A stretch of DNA of 49,778 bases, from the NCBI GenBank assembly GCA_902595115.1, contig CACJOS010000008.1, positions 1 to 49,778 of the forward strand. The letters run 5' to 3'. The translations under genes and the position numbers were made by a program. The notes below the pieces were generated by a model that saw only the letters and a list, made by a program, of their open reading frames with translations, was not told where the DNA came from and did no database searches. This DNA comes from an uncultured Pelagibacteraceae bacterium. Its GTDB lineage: Bacteria > Pseudomonadota > Alphaproteobacteria > Pelagibacterales > Pelagibacteraceae. Below are positions 35,079-45,112 of the stretch, piece by piece (positions within the stretch are counted from its first letter, which is position 1; each line of letters begins with the position of its first letter).

Positions 35079-36098
35079 ATGAAATATAGCAAGTTTACAT
35101 ATCAAAAAAGTGGCGTAAATATACAAAGTGCAGATAAATTTGTTGAATTTTTAAGAAAAAACACAGGCAAAAAAAAACATAAAAATAAAAATATTGGCGG
35201 ATTTGGATCAATAACTGCTATACCTAGAAATTACAAAGATCCGAGCATAGTTGCGAGTACGGACGGAGTTGGCACAAAAATTGAAATAGCTAATCTATTA
35301 AATAAATTCGATACTATTGGAATAGACCTCGTTGCAATGAGTGTTAACGACCTAATTGTCCAAGGTGCAAAACCACTTATATTTTTAGATTACATTTCAA
35401 TAAATAAAATAGATTTAAAAAAACTTAAATCTATTTTAGTTGGAATAAATAAAGGGTGTGTTTTATCAGAGTGTAAATTGGTAGGCGGAGAGACTGCCGA
35501 AATGCCAGGTACATACTCTAAAAATAAATTTGATATAGCTGGTTTTTCTGTAGGTCTAGTTGAGAATAATAAAATATTAAGTAAAAGAAATATTAAAGTC
35601 AATGACTTAATAATAGCTATTCCTTCTAGTGGAGTTCACTCAAATGGTTTTTCTCTTATACGAAATATAATTCAAAAAAAAAAAATTAATTTGAAAAAAA
35701 ATAATTTTTTGAAAAGTGAACTTTTAAGACCTACAAAAATTTATGTTAAAGAAATTTTAAAACTTTTGAATGCTAATTTAATTAATTCTTGCGCCAATAT
35801 CACTGGTGGAGGAATTTCAGATAATATTAAAAGAATTATTCCAGATGGATTGACAGCAAATATTGACCTTTCGAAAATAAAAATTAATAAAATTTTTAAA
35901 TGGATTAAGTCTCATAACGTAAGTGACGCCGAAATGTTAAAAACTTTTAATTGTGGGGTTGGTTTTTGTATAATAATTAAACAAAAGAATTTTAATAGAA
36001 TCACTAAATACTTTTCACAAAAATATAAGCCATATGTAATAGGTAAAATTTGTAGAGGAAAAATAAAAGTCAAATTGAATGAAAAATTACATTGGTAG
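35079..36098 (+). CDS. purM: Phosphoribosylformylglycinamidine cyclo-ligase
   Basis: A 339-aa enzyme closing the AIR imidazole ring in purine synthesis. Motifs are the N-terminal KYSKFTYQKSGVNIQSAD, GGFGSI, STDGVGTKIEIA, IGIDLVAMSVNDLIVQGAKPLIFLDY, GGETAEMPGTY and the late GGGISDNIKRIIP. A TATAAT at 35046-35051, inside the signal-peptide region of the divergent gene, is the likely -10 element. It overlaps purN by 20 nt, so the two are translated together. Confidence 0.96.
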   Translation: MKYSKFTYQKSGVNIQSADKFVEFLRKNTGKKKHKNKNIGGFGSITAIPRNYKDPSIVASTDGVGTKIEIANLLNKFDTIGIDLVAMSVNDLIVQGAKPLIFLDYISINKIDLKKLKSILVGINKGCVLSECKLVGGETAEMPGTYSKNKFDIAGFSVGLVENNKILSKRNIKVNDLIIAIPSSGVHSNGFSLIRNIIQKKKINLKKNNFLKSELLRPTKIYVKEILKLLNANLINSCANITGGGISDNIKRIIPDGLTANIDLSKIKINKIFKWIKSHNVSDAEMLKTFNCGVGFCIIIKQKNFNRITKYFSQKYKPYVIGKICRGKIKVKLNEKLHW

Positions 36099-36654
36099 AA
36101 AAATCAATACTGCAATATTTATTTCTGGAACTGGCTCAAATATGAGAAATTTAATAAAGTTTTCTAATGCAAATAAATCCCCAATAAATGTAAAATTAGT
36201 TATTTCAAGTAATAAGAATGCAAAAGGTATTGTTTATGCTTCCAAAAAAAAGATAGCTAATTATTCTTTTAAATTTAGTGACTTAAAATATGCTGAAAAA
36301 AATATTTTCAAAATTTTAAGTGAAAAAAAAATTAAATTAATTTGTCTAGCAGGGTTTATGAAAATCTTATCTCATAACTTTATTAAAAAATTCAAGGGTA
36401 AGATAATTAATATTCATCCATCTCTTCTTCCTAAATATAAAGGACTTAACACCTACAATAGAGTCTTGAAAAACGGGGAAAAATATACTGGATGCACTGT
36501 ACATTTTGTAAATTCTAAACTGGATGGTGGTAAAATAATATTGCAAAAAAAAATTAAAATTTTAAAAAAAGATACGGCTATTTCTTTAAAAAAACGTGTC
36601 CAAAAAGAAGAATACCTACTATATCCACGTGCTATAAAAAAAATTATAAATTAG
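36079..36654 (+). CDS. purN: Phosphoribosylglycinamide formyltransferase
   Basis: A 191-aa folate-dependent enzyme formylating GAR in purine synthesis. Seen are the FISGTGSNMRNLI phosphate site, LAGFMKILSHNFI, the catalytic INIHPSLLPKYKG with His, and HFVNSKLDGGKIILQKK with the catalytic Asp. The starting ATG lies 20 nt inside purM. Its stop overlaps ndk on the other strand by 4 nt. Length and domain are normal for the short PurN type. Confidence 0.94.
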   Translation: MKNYIGRKINTAIFISGTGSNMRNLIKFSNANKSPINVKLVISSNKNAKGIVYASKKKIANYSFKFSDLKYAEKNIFKILSEKKIKLICLAGFMKILSHNFIKKFKGKIINIHPSLLPKYKGLNTYNRVLKNGEKYTGCTVHFVNSKLDGGKIILQKKIKILKKDTAISLKKRVQKEEYLLYPRAIKKIIN

Positions 36655-37061
36655 TTTTTAAAAAAAAATTCAATTTCAATTTTGGCATTTTCAGCACTAT
36701 CAGATCCATGTACTGAATTTTTGTCTATTGAAATTCCAAATGACTTTCTAATTGTGCCCTCTTCTGCCTTTTTTGGATCTGTTGCGCCCATCAAGTTTCT
36801 ATTAGCTAAAACAGCATCTTTTTTTTCTAAAACCATTACGAGTATCGGACCAGAAGATAAATATTCACATAGATCGTTATAAAATGGTTTGGTTTGATGA
36901 ACTTTATAGAACTGTTCTGCTTCGTTTTTTTCTAACTTAATTTTTTTTTCTTTAATAATTTTAAAACCATTTTTCACAAAAATTGATTTTATTTGCTGGT
37001 CAAGATTTCTTTCAACTGCATCTGGTTTAATTATTGATAAAGTTTGTTCAACTTCACTCAT
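36651..37061 (-). CDS. ndk: Nucleoside diphosphate kinase
   Basis: A 136-aa kinase balancing nucleoside triphosphate pools through a phospho-histidine. Motifs are TLSIIKPDAVERNL, the LMGATDPKKAEEGTIRKSFG segment and the active-site NSVHGSDSAENA. The start is ATG 37059-37061 (MSEVEQTLS), overlapping the pepA end by 8 nt; an in-frame TTG 12 nt upstream is rejected. It is probably co-transcribed with pepA. The usual intermediate gene holC is absent from between pepA and ndk. Confidence 0.96.
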   Translation of the reverse strand: MSEVEQTLSIIKPDAVERNLDQQIKSIFVKNGFKIIKEKKIKLEKNEAEQFYKVHQTKPFYNDLCEYLSSGPILVMVLEKKDAVLANRNLMGATDPKKAEEGTIRKSFGISIDKNSVHGSDSAENAKIEIEFFFKN

Positions 37062-38523
37062 AAGAATCTTCAATTAATTTATTTAAAAGTCTAACTCCAA
37101 AACCTGTAGCACCTCCAGAATTTAGTGCTCCGCCATATTTAGAAAAAGCCATACCAGCAATATCCAAGTGAGCCCAGGGCGTTTTATTTAAAATAAATCT
37201 TTGTAAAAATTGTGCTGCAGTAGTTGAACCTGCTCCACCTACATAATTAATATTTTGCATATCAGCATTTTTGGAATCCATAAGTTTATCAAAGTTTTTA
37301 TGCAAAGGCATCCTCCATAACTTTTCGTCAACCTTTTCTCCAGCTTGTATCAGTTGTTTCGATAACTTGTCGTCATTTGAAAAAAGTCCTCCGTATTCGG
37401 ATCCCAGCGAAACAATTATAGCACCAGTAAGAGTTGCTAAATCAATTATGAATTTAGGTTTATATTTTTTTTCTGTAAAAGTGAGTGCATCAGCTAATAC
37501 TAGTCTACCCTCTGCATCAGTATTTAGAACTTCAATAGTTTTCCCACTATAAGATTTTACAATATCACCTGGTCTTTGAGCATTTCCACTTACCATATTC
37601 TCAACAAGCCCTACAACTCCAACTGCATTGATTTTTGCTTTTCTTAAAGCTAAAGTTTTCATTAAACCTACAACAGCGGCAGAGCCTGCCATGTCATAAG
37701 TCATATCCTCCATGAATCTTGCTGGCTTTAATGAGTAGCCACCTGTATCAAAACAAACCCCTTTACCAACAAATGCTAAAGGTTTAGTTTTTGTTTTAAT
37801 ACCATTCCATTCCATCGTAACCAAATAAGAACCTCTTACACTTCCTTGTCCCACTCCAAGTAGTGCGCCCATGCCCATCTTTTTAAGCTCATTTTTGTTA
37901 TAAGCTTTTATCTTAAGTCCTATTTTTTTTAATTTGAGTATTCTTTTTGAATATTCATCTGGATGAAGAATATTACCTGGTTCCGAAACAAGATCTTTAG
38001 TGAAATTAGTACCTTCTAACAGTGAATTAAATCTATTATTTTTTACCTTATTTGGAATTTTTTTTCTAAAACAAATATTTATATTAATATCACTATTTTC
38101 TCTTTTTGTTTTATATTTATTAAACTCATATGATTTGATTTGAATACCATGTAAGAATTCATCGATAAAATTTTTATTTTTATTTTGAGTTTCAAATATA
38201 TTTACATCAAAAAAAGTCAAATTTTTTAGAATATTTGATTTTACAAAATTATAAAAGTTTGCTCCTTTTTTTTCATTCTCAGTCGAAGTTTGATTATTTT
38301 TTATTTTTACAAGAACAATTTTTTGATCTGAATTATGATTAAAAAAAATGAATTCTTTTTTTTTTGAATAATTTGATTTAATAATTTTATTTATCTGAGA
38401 CGATTGCTTACCCAATAGTAATTTATTTAACCCGTTAATTTTAAAATCCTCATTTGCAAACAAGACATAGTTTTTAACTAAGTTTTCCTGGATGCCTTTT
38501 TTGTAGCTTATTTTTATTGACAT
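37054..38523 (-). CDS. pepA: Leucyl aminopeptidase (M17)
   Basis: A 489-aa di-metal aminopeptidase. The M17 C-terminal domain shows GKGVCFDTGGYSLKPA, DMAGSAAVVGLM and the signature NTDAEGRLVLADAL with its metal ligands. The less conserved N-terminal domain (about 1-165) is Lys/Asn/Ile-rich. It is hexameric, cytosolic and involved in peptide turnover; in some bacteria PepA also acts as a DNA-binding protein, which cannot be judged here. It is divergent from the lptF operon, with 83 bp between. Confidence 0.95.
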   Translation of the reverse strand: MSIKISYKKGIQENLVKNYVLFANEDFKINGLNKLLLGKQSSQINKIIKSNYSKKKEFIFFNHNSDQKIVLVKIKNNQTSTENEKKGANFYNFVKSNILKNLTFFDVNIFETQNKNKNFIDEFLHGIQIKSYEFNKYKTKRENSDININICFRKKIPNKVKNNRFNSLLEGTNFTKDLVSEPGNILHPDEYSKRILKLKKIGLKIKAYNKNELKKMGMGALLGVGQGSVRGSYLVTMEWNGIKTKTKPLAFVGKGVCFDTGGYSLKPARFMEDMTYDMAGSAAVVGLMKTLALRKAKINAVGVVGLVENMVSGNAQRPGDIVKSYSGKTIEVLNTDAEGRLVLADALTFTEKKYKPKFIIDLATLTGAIIVSLGSEYGGLFSNDDKLSKQLIQAGEKVDEKLWRMPLHKNFDKLMDSKNADMQNINYVGGAGSTTAAQFLQRFILNKTPWAHLDIAGMAFSKYGGALNSGGATGFGVRLLNKLIEDSYE

Positions 38524-38606
38524 TTTTTTATAATATGTACTTTAAGTTGTATTTAAACTATATATTTAAATTTGAATTTATATAAATATTAATTGGCCAA
38601 ATTTCA

Positions 38607-39731
38607 ATGAAAAAAATTATTTTTCAGAAATTAATCTTAGATGTGACAAAGTTTTTTCTTTTAACGTCTATAAGTCTTTCTCTTATAATTCTTGTTGTAC
38701 AAGCGGTAAATTTTTTAGATTACATTTCAGAAGATGGTCACGGTTTTTATACTTATTTTGGTATAACTACACTTAATTTTCCCAAAATATTTACTCGAGT
38801 TATGCCATTCTGTATTTTTATCACAATATTTTATGTCATTAACAAGTATGAATTAAAAAATGAGCTGGTTATTTTTTGGAACATTGGAATAAAAAAAATT
38901 AAATTTATCAATATCTTAGTTATCTTTTCATTAGTCTTTTTATTTGCTCAAGTTTTATTGAACAACTTCATTGTTCCTAAATCGCTTGATCAGGCGAGAG
39001 AGTTCATTAGAAATTCAAATATTGATTTTTTTCCAAGTTTAATTAGAGAAAAAAAATTTATTGATGCAGTTGAGTCTCTTACAATTTTTGTTGAAACAAA
39101 AAATGAAAATGGAGAATTAAAAAATATTTATCTAAAAGATAATTTAAGCAATGATAGATCACAAGTTATTTATGCAAAGAGTGGTAAACTTATTTTTAAT
39201 AATAATAAAAATTATCTAATATTATTTGATGGTAGTTTCATTGATATTGATAATCAAAAAATAACTACATTCTCATTTAAAAAAACTGAATTTGACTTAT
39301 CAAAATATAAAACAAAAACTACAGTTTTTCCAAAAATACAAGAGGTAGATACATGGAATATTTTTTTGTGTTTATATAAACTTAAATTCAATCAGAATTT
39401 TGATCTACCTTATAATTCTTTTTTAAATTGCACGCCTGGTGTTTATAGTGATGTAGTTGAGGAAACTTTTAAAAGAGGCATTAAGCCGTTTTTTATTCCC
39501 GTTATTGTTTTATTATCATCAATAATTATTTTATTTAATAAAGATAATTTTAGATATTCCAAAATACAATATTTTTTATTTTTTATTGTATTTTTAGTTA
39601 TTGTTTTATCCGAAGTCTCATCGAGATATATTAATGATATTTCTAGTGGTATTATCTTTGCATCGCTACCAATCCTAATATTTATTTTGGGTTATATTTT
39701 TTTATTTTTTAAACTAAGAGAGGGTAAATGA
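38607..39731 (+). CDS. lptF: LptF, LPS export permease subunit
   Basis: A 374-aa inner-membrane subunit of the LptB2FG ABC transporter that extracts lipopolysaccharide and feeds the LptC/A/D bridge. There are about six membrane segments: three N-terminal (starting VTKFFLLTSISLSLIILVVQ), a beta-rich periplasmic domain around 130-260 (FIDAVESLTIFVETKNENG, IYLKDNLS), and three C-terminal (FFIPVIVLLSSIIILF onwards). First gene of the lptF-lptG-lptD-surA-pdxA-rsmA operon. It overlaps lptG by 4 nt (ATGA). Confidence 0.92.
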   Translation: MKKIIFQKLILDVTKFFLLTSISLSLIILVVQAVNFLDYISEDGHGFYTYFGITTLNFPKIFTRVMPFCIFITIFYVINKYELKNELVIFWNIGIKKIKFINILVIFSLVFLFAQVLLNNFIVPKSLDQAREFIRNSNIDFFPSLIREKKFIDAVESLTIFVETKNENGELKNIYLKDNLSNDRSQVIYAKSGKLIFNNNKNYLILFDGSFIDIDNQKITTFSFKKTEFDLSKYKTKTTVFPKIQEVDTWNIFLCLYKLKFNQNFDLPYNSFLNCTPGVYSDVVEETFKRGIKPFFIPVIVLLSSIIILFNKDNFRYSKIQYFLFFIVFLVIVLSEVSSRYINDISSGIIFASLPILIFILGYIFLFFKLREGK

Positions 39732-40806
39732 TTAAAGTATATCAATCATACTTAATAAAATCGTTTTGGAAAATTTTAGTATACGTTACACTATCTTTTT
39801 TTTCTCTAATTATAATTCTAAATATTTTCGAAGAATTAACATTTTTTAAAGATACTGATATTCACCCTGGTTATCCTTTTCTTCTAACCTTTTTAACGTC
39901 TCCTTCTATAGTTTATGAAACTTTTCCTTTTATATTTTTTATTGCAACACAGTTTTTATTTTTAAAACTGATGGATAATGAAGAATTAGATATTTTCAAA
40001 AAATAAGCTTAAGTAACTTAAAAATAATAAGCATTTTATCTTTATCTTCTTTTATAATTTCAATTCTTTTAATTACAGTATTTTATAATTTATCTTCAAA
40101 TCTAAAGTTTATTTATTTAGAAATGAAAAATAAATATTCTGGAGATAATAAGTATCTAGCTATTGTAACAGAAAATGGTTTATGGATAAAAGATGAGATT
40201 GACAATAAGATTAATATAATTAATGCTTCAAAAATTGAAGGTAAATATCTTAAAGATGTTACGATAAATCAATTTTCATATGATTACTCAATTTTATTAA
40301 ATATAGTTGCAGATGAGATTGATATAGAAAATAATATTTGGATTATAAAAAAAGGAAGTTTTTCCAAGGTAAATCAAGGGTTAAAAACTAAAGAAAACGT
40401 AAATTTTAAAAGCAATTTTGATGCAGAGCAAATAAACAAACTTTTTTCAGATCTTTCATCATTAAATATATATGAGTTAAACAAATTAAAAAAAAACTAT
40501 GATAATTTAGGATATTCTGTGACAAACATTAATATTCATTTTCAAAAATTAATTTCTTATCCATTTTATCTTACTATAATGACCGTTTTCTCAGCTGTTG
40601 TTATGCTAAACATAAAAAGAAATCACTCTAAGGTATTTCATATTGTAATGGGAACTCTTTTTTCAGTTTTAATTTATTACATGAATTATTTCTCGAGCTT
40701 ACTAGGACAAAATGAGAGGTTACCAGAGACTTTCTCAATTTGGCTACCTTTATTAATAATATCATTATTCTGTTCAATTGGTTTGGTTAGAATTAACGAA
40801 AAATAA
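39728..40806 (+). CDS. lptG: LptG, LPS export permease subunit, reading frame interrupted by a -1 shift
   Basis: The partner permease of LptF. Frame 1 (39728-40006) encodes the first two membrane helices and ends LMDNEELDIFKK then TAA. The same protein continues in the -1 frame: after AAA at 40001-40003, re-reading from 40003 gives an unbroken KISLSNLKIISILSL continuation, the periplasmic domain (YLAIVTENGLWIKDE) and the C-terminal helices to the TAA at 40804. The joined product is 359 aa, normal for LptG. The break lies in a run of six A. It may be a sequencing or assembly indel, a real mutation, or slippage; one extra A would restore the frame. An ATG at 40123 alone would yield a protein lacking the first three helices. 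Confidence 0.82.
39998..40032 (+). other. Frame-break site in lptG: A6 tract followed by inverted repeats
   Basis: C-AAAAAA-TAA (A6 at 39998-40003) is where frame 1 stops and the -1 frame continues. Right after it TTAAGT-A-ACTTAA (40009-40021) is a perfect short palindrome, and GCTTA (40007-40011) could instead pair with TAAGC (about 40028-40032). Poly-A tracts in AT-rich genomes are prone to polymerase slippage and also to base-call errors. The evidence here cannot choose between these. Confidence 0.6.
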
Positions 40807-40807
40807 A

Positions 40808-43207
40808 ATGAAAAATTATTTAAAATTATCAATTTTAGTTCTATGCACTATCATAAGTACTAGCTATCAAGCAATTTCGGAGGAATTTATTTTTGAGGGA
40901 GAGGAAATAGAAATTCTTAATGAAGGCAAAAAGCTGGTTTCAAAAAAAGGTGTAAAGATAACAACTGATGAAAAAACTGAAATAATTGCAGATAAATTTG
41001 AATATGACAAAGTTAAAAATGAGTTGCTTTTAAAGGGAAATATATTGATTGAAAATTCAAATGATAAAACGTTAATTAGATCAAATGAAATTAAATATTT
41101 TAAAACTTTAGGAAAGATTATTACTTTTGGTGATACACAAATAAATATAGATAATAATTACATAATAGATACTAAAGATGCTGTGATATTAAAAACAGAA
41201 GGAACATTAAGTTCATCCAAAAATACTACCATAAAAGATAAATATCAAAATGAATTTAAAACTGAAGAATTTATGTTTTTCATAAGAGAAGAAATTCTAA
41301 AAGCAAAAAATGTTGAGCTGGTAGATAATCAAGGAAATATTTCAAAATTAAATAATTTCTTTGGAGATTTAAAAAATGAGGAGTTTCATGGAAAAGACTT
41401 AAAATTAAAATTTAATCAAAGCATGTTTAATAATCCAGAAAATGAGCCTAGATTATATGGTAATAAAATTAGTTCTGATAAGAATTTTTCAAAAATTTCT
41501 AAAGGAATATTTACAACATGTAAAAGGAGAGAGAAATGTCCACCTTGGAAAATAAGAGCAGAAGAAGTCGAACATGATAAAAACAAAAAAATAATTAACT
41601 ACAAAAAAGCTTGGCTTGAAATTTATGATAAACCAGTAGTGTACTTTCCTAAGTTTTTTCACCCAGACCCTAGTGTAAAAAGACAATCTGGTTTTTTAAT
41701 TCCAAGTTTAAATGATTCTGGCAATACAGGTGCTTCATTAAATTTACCATATTTTAAAGTTCTGGATATTAATAAAGATTTAACTATTCAACCAAGAATA
41801 TTTACGAATAACAATTTAATGTTACAAAGTGAATACAGGCAAGTTGAGAAAAATTTAAACCATATAATGGATGTTGGTATGTTTACATCAATGTTAAATA
41901 ATAACGAAGAGTCAACAAAATCTCATTTTTTTTCAAATACCCTAATAGACTTCGACAGCACTTTTTTTGAAACATCTGATTTAGAAATAAATATAGAACA
42001 AGTTACAAACGATACTTATCTTAAAAAGTTTAAACCTAAGTCTAGCTTGATAGAAAGTGAAAATTTGATGCATTCATTTTTTAGATATTATGGAAGTGAA
42101 CAAAACTCTTCACTTGAAGTATCAGTAGAAAGTTACGAGGACTTAACCAAAAATAGTAGTGATAGATATGAATATATTTACCCTAATGTTGAATTTAACA
42201 AAGAATTTGGGGAAGCTAATTTGCCGGGATCTATAAGCTTAAATTCTAATTTGTTTCAGAAACAGTTTGATACTAATAAAACTAAGCAAAGTTTAATTAC
42301 AGACATTATCTATACATCAGATACGAGTTTTAATGATAGAGGATTAAGTAGTGATTTTAAATTATTATTAAAAAACCCGAATATAAGAGAAAAAGCTGGC
42401 TCTAAAAACCAGTCAAGCACAAACACAAAATTACTCACAAAATTAATGTATACTATGAGTTATCCGTTAAAGAAAGAAGGTGAGTTTTACAATAGTTTTT
42501 TAAAACCAAAATTATCTTTAAGATTCAGTCCGAATAACACAAAAAATTTGTCAAATGAAGATAGAAGACTTGATATAAGTAACATAAGCTCGATTAACAG
42601 ACTAGGAATAAGCGATGGAGTTGAAGGTGGTCAATCAATAACAACAGGTTTAGAATATTCATTCAGAGATAAAATTGGTGAAGAAAAAATTTCACTAAAT
42701 TTAAGTCAAGTCTTAAGAGATAAAGCAAATCCAGATTTACCAAAAAATAGTACTTTAAATAATAAATATTCGGATATTATTGGAAACATAAAATTTGATC
42801 TATTTGATAACTTGAATTTTGAGTATGACTTTATGGTTGATAACAACTTAGATAAACTGAATTATAATTCAATTGATACTAGTTTAACTGTAAATAATTT
42901 TATAACTACATTTCAGTATTTAGAGGAGGATGGTGAGGTCGGAAGCAAAAGTTTTATTAGTAATCAAACAAAATATTCGTTTGATGATAATAATAGTTTA
43001 AGTTTTGCTACAAGAGAAAATAGAGAATTGAATATGACAGAATTCTATAATCTTGTTTATCAATATGAAAATGACTGTTTAAGAGCTGCTATAGAATATA
43101 ATAAAAATTTTTACAGTGATAGTGATATTAAACCTGAAGAAGAAATTTTGTTCACATTGACAATTATTCCGTTCAGTAAATTTGCATCCCCAAATGTTAA
43201 TAAATAA
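40808..43207 (+). CDS. lptD: LptD, outer-membrane LPS assembly protein
   Basis: A 799-aa outer-membrane protein inserting LPS into the outer leaflet. A signal peptide (KLSILVLCTIISTSYQAISE) leads to an N-terminal jellyroll (GEEIEILNEGKKLVSKKGVKI, EIIADKFEYDKVKNELLLKGN). The barrel starts with the conserved CKRREKCPPWKIRAEEVEHDK segment with its cysteine pair, then WLEIYDKPVVYFPKFFHPDPSVKRQSGFLIP. Beta-strand-rich sequence continues to the end. ATG 40808 lies 1 nt after the lptG stop; the longer frame from 40778 starts inside lptG. It overlaps the next gene as TAATG. Confidence 0.93.
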   Translation: MKNYLKLSILVLCTIISTSYQAISEEFIFEGEEIEILNEGKKLVSKKGVKITTDEKTEIIADKFEYDKVKNELLLKGNILIENSNDKTLIRSNEIKYFKTLGKIITFGDTQINIDNNYIIDTKDAVILKTEGTLSSSKNTTIKDKYQNEFKTEEFMFFIREEILKAKNVELVDNQGNISKLNNFFGDLKNEEFHGKDLKLKFNQSMFNNPENEPRLYGNKISSDKNFSKISKGIFTTCKRREKCPPWKIRAEEVEHDKNKKIINYKKAWLEIYDKPVVYFPKFFHPDPSVKRQSGFLIPSLNDSGNTGASLNLPYFKVLDINKDLTIQPRIFTNNNLMLQSEYRQVEKNLNHIMDVGMFTSMLNNNEESTKSHFFSNTLIDFDSTFFETSDLEINIEQVTNDTYLKKFKPKSSLIESENLMHSFFRYYGSEQNSSLEVSVESYEDLTKNSSDRYEYIYPNVEFNKEFGEANLPGSISLNSNLFQKQFDTNKTKQSLITDIIYTSDTSFNDRGLSSDFKLLLKNPNIREKAGSKNQSSTNTKLLTKLMYTMSYPLKKEGEFYNSFLKPKLSLRFSPNNTKNLSNEDRRLDISNISSINRLGISDGVEGGQSITTGLEYSFRDKIGEEKISLNLSQVLRDKANPDLPKNSTLNNKYSDIIGNIKFDLFDNLNFEYDFMVDNNLDKLNYNSIDTSLTVNNFITTFQYLEEDGEVGSKSFISNQTKYSFDDNNSLSFATRENRELNMTEFYNLVYQYENDCLRAAIEYNKNFYSDSDIKPEEEILFTLTIIPFSKFASPNVNK

Positions 43208-44142
43208 TGAAAGGTATAATTAAAATTATAATTTTTTTTTTTATTTTAATTAATGCTAATAAATCCATAGCGAATACAGTTAATATAATTTATACAGTTG
43301 ATAATAATCCAATTACAAACGTAGAGATTAATAATGAGATCACATATTTAAAATTGTTATCTAAAGAATTACAGAATATGGATGATGAATCTTTAGTAAT
43401 GTATGCGAGTAAATCTATTATAAGAGAAAAAATAAAAGAAATTGAAATATTAAAATATTTTGAATTTGGATTAAATGATGAAATCGTTGATCAAAATCTA
43501 TTTAAATTAATCTCATCTCTAGGTATTAATAATATTTCTGAATTCGAGAAACAAATTAAAAATCTCAATTTATCAAAGAAATATATAAAAAAAAAAATTG
43601 AAATTGAAATTTTATGGAATCAAATAATTTTTAATAAATATAAAAACAGTTTATCTATTGATGAGGATAAAATTAAAAATAGCCTTAAAGATAGATTGAA
43701 TAATACAAAAAATGAAGTAGAGGAATACTATTTATATGAAATTTTATTTTCACCATCTTCTACATCTAAAATAAAAGAAGAGCTTGAAAAAATTAAAAAT
43801 AGTATAAATGAAATTGGTTTCGAAAATACAGCTAGAGTTTTCAGTACCTCCGCCTCCTCTTCAAATGGTGGGGATATAGGATGGATACAAAAAAATCAAC
43901 TGTCGAAACAAATTGCTAGTAAGATAGAAAATTTAGATAATCTAGAAATTAGCGATGTAATTGATGTACCTGACGGTAAATTAATCATAATGTTGAAAGA
44001 TAAGAGAAAATTGAAAGCTAAAGTTTCTTTTGATGAAGAATTCAAAAAAGCCTTAATGATGGAAAGAAATAAACAACTTAATCGGTTTTCAAATATATAT
44101 TTTAAAAAAGTTGAGCTGAATACTGTTATAGATGAAAAATAG
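43207..44142 (+). CDS. surA: SurA-like periplasmic chaperone / peptidyl-prolyl isomerase
   Basis: A 311-aa exported protein with a signal sequence (IIKIIIFFFILINANKSIAN), a SurA-type N-terminal helical domain (IIYTVDNNPITNVEINNEITYLKLL) and one parvulin-like domain at about 175-285 (YEILFSPSS, ARVFSTSASSSNGGDIGWIQKNQLSKQIASKI, VPDGKLIIMLKDKR). SurA escorts outer-membrane proteins such as LptD, encoded just upstream. It is shorter than E. coli SurA (428 aa), with one parvulin domain instead of two. It overlaps pdxA by 11 nt. Confidence 0.87.
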   Translation: MKGIIKIIIFFFILINANKSIANTVNIIYTVDNNPITNVEINNEITYLKLLSKELQNMDDESLVMYASKSIIREKIKEIEILKYFEFGLNDEIVDQNLFKLISSLGINNISEFEKQIKNLNLSKKYIKKKIEIEILWNQIIFNKYKNSLSIDEDKIKNSLKDRLNNTKNEVEEYYLYEILFSPSSTSKIKEELEKIKNSINEIGFENTARVFSTSASSSNGGDIGWIQKNQLSKQIASKIENLDNLEISDVIDVPDGKLIIMLKDKRKLKAKVSFDEEFKKALMMERNKQLNRFSNIYFKKVELNTVIDEK

Positions 44143-45112
44143 ACCAATAGTTTTAATAGCTGGTGAACCATATAGTATATTTTATGAAATATTTTTAAAA
44201 TCATTAAAAAATAAAAGTATAAAAAAAATTAGATCACCTATCATACTAATTGGATCAAAAAGACTTCTTCAGGATCAGATTAATTTTTATAATTATAAAT
44301 TTTATATCAATGAGTTGGACAAAGACTTTTCAAAACCTATTAAATATAAAAATAATCAAATTAATATAATTAATGTAAATTTTAATTATAAAAAGATTTT
44401 TGATAAAATTAGTGATAAATCAAATAACTATATTAATGATTGTTGCAATATTGCCATTGATCTTGTTAAAAAAAAGAAAGTAAAAACATTAATTAATGGA
44501 CCTATATCGAAAAAAAATTTTTTAAAGAAAAAATACGCTGGGATGACTGAATATTTTGCCTCAAAAACAGGAAATAAAAATAAGGAAGTTATGTTAATAT
44601 ATAATAATAATCTCTCTGTAAGTCCTGTTACCACTCATTTACCATTAAAAAAAATTTTTTCTAAGATTACTAAAAAAAAAATTATTAACAGTGTTAAAAC
44701 TATAAATAATTTTTACATTAAATATTTGAAAAAAAAACCAAAGATTGCTTTGACTGGTATGAACCCACATTGTGAATCATTTGAGAAAAAATCAGAAGAA
44801 GATAAGATAATATCGCCAGCAATAAAACAACTGAAAAAAAGTAAAATTATAGTCTCTGGTCCTTTTCCTGCAGATACTATTTTTTTAGAAAAAAATTATA
44901 AAAAATTCAATGTGATTGTAGGGATGTATCATGACCAAGTACTCACTCCGATTAAAACTATTTACGGATTTGATGCTATAAATATTACACTTGGTCTTCC
45001 ATTTCTAAGAATAACTCCAGATCATGGACCCAATGAAAGTATGTTAGGTAAAAATAAATCAAGCGCAGATAGTTTAATAAATGCTTTATTATTTACAAAT
45101 AAAATTAAGTGA
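44132..45112 (+). CDS. pdxA: 4-hydroxythreonine-4-phosphate dehydrogenase
   Basis: A 326-aa NAD-dependent enzyme of the DXP-dependent pyridoxal phosphate pathway. Motifs are the N-terminal VLIAGEPYSI, LINGPISKKNF, GMTEYFASKTG, the metal-binding TTHLPLKK, GMNPHCESFEKKSEEDKIISPAI, GMYHDQVLTPIK and the late RITPDHGPNE. Its start overlaps surA by 11 nt and its stop forms GTGA with rsmA. The surA-pdxA-rsmA order is ancestral in Proteobacteria. Confidence 0.95.
   Translation: MKNRPIVLIAGEPYSIFYEIFLKSLKNKSIKKIRSPIILIGSKRLLQDQINFYNYKFYINELDKDFSKPIKYKNNQINIINVNFNYKKIFDKISDKSNNYINDCCNIAIDLVKKKKVKTLINGPISKKNFLKKKYAGMTEYFASKTGNKNKEVMLIYNNNLSVSPVTTHLPLKKIFSKITKKKIINSVKTINNFYIKYLKKKPKIALTGMNPHCESFEKKSEEDKIISPAIKQLKKSKIIVSGPFPADTIFLEKNYKKFNVIVGMYHDQVLTPIKTIYGFDAINITLGLPFLRITPDHGPNESMLGKNKSSADSLINALLFTNKIK

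Noticed and set aside
40123..40806. A separate 227-aa gene starting at 40123
   Set aside because: It is the in-frame C-terminal part of lptG; the same frame continues upstream to the A6 tract and encodes the missing third helix.
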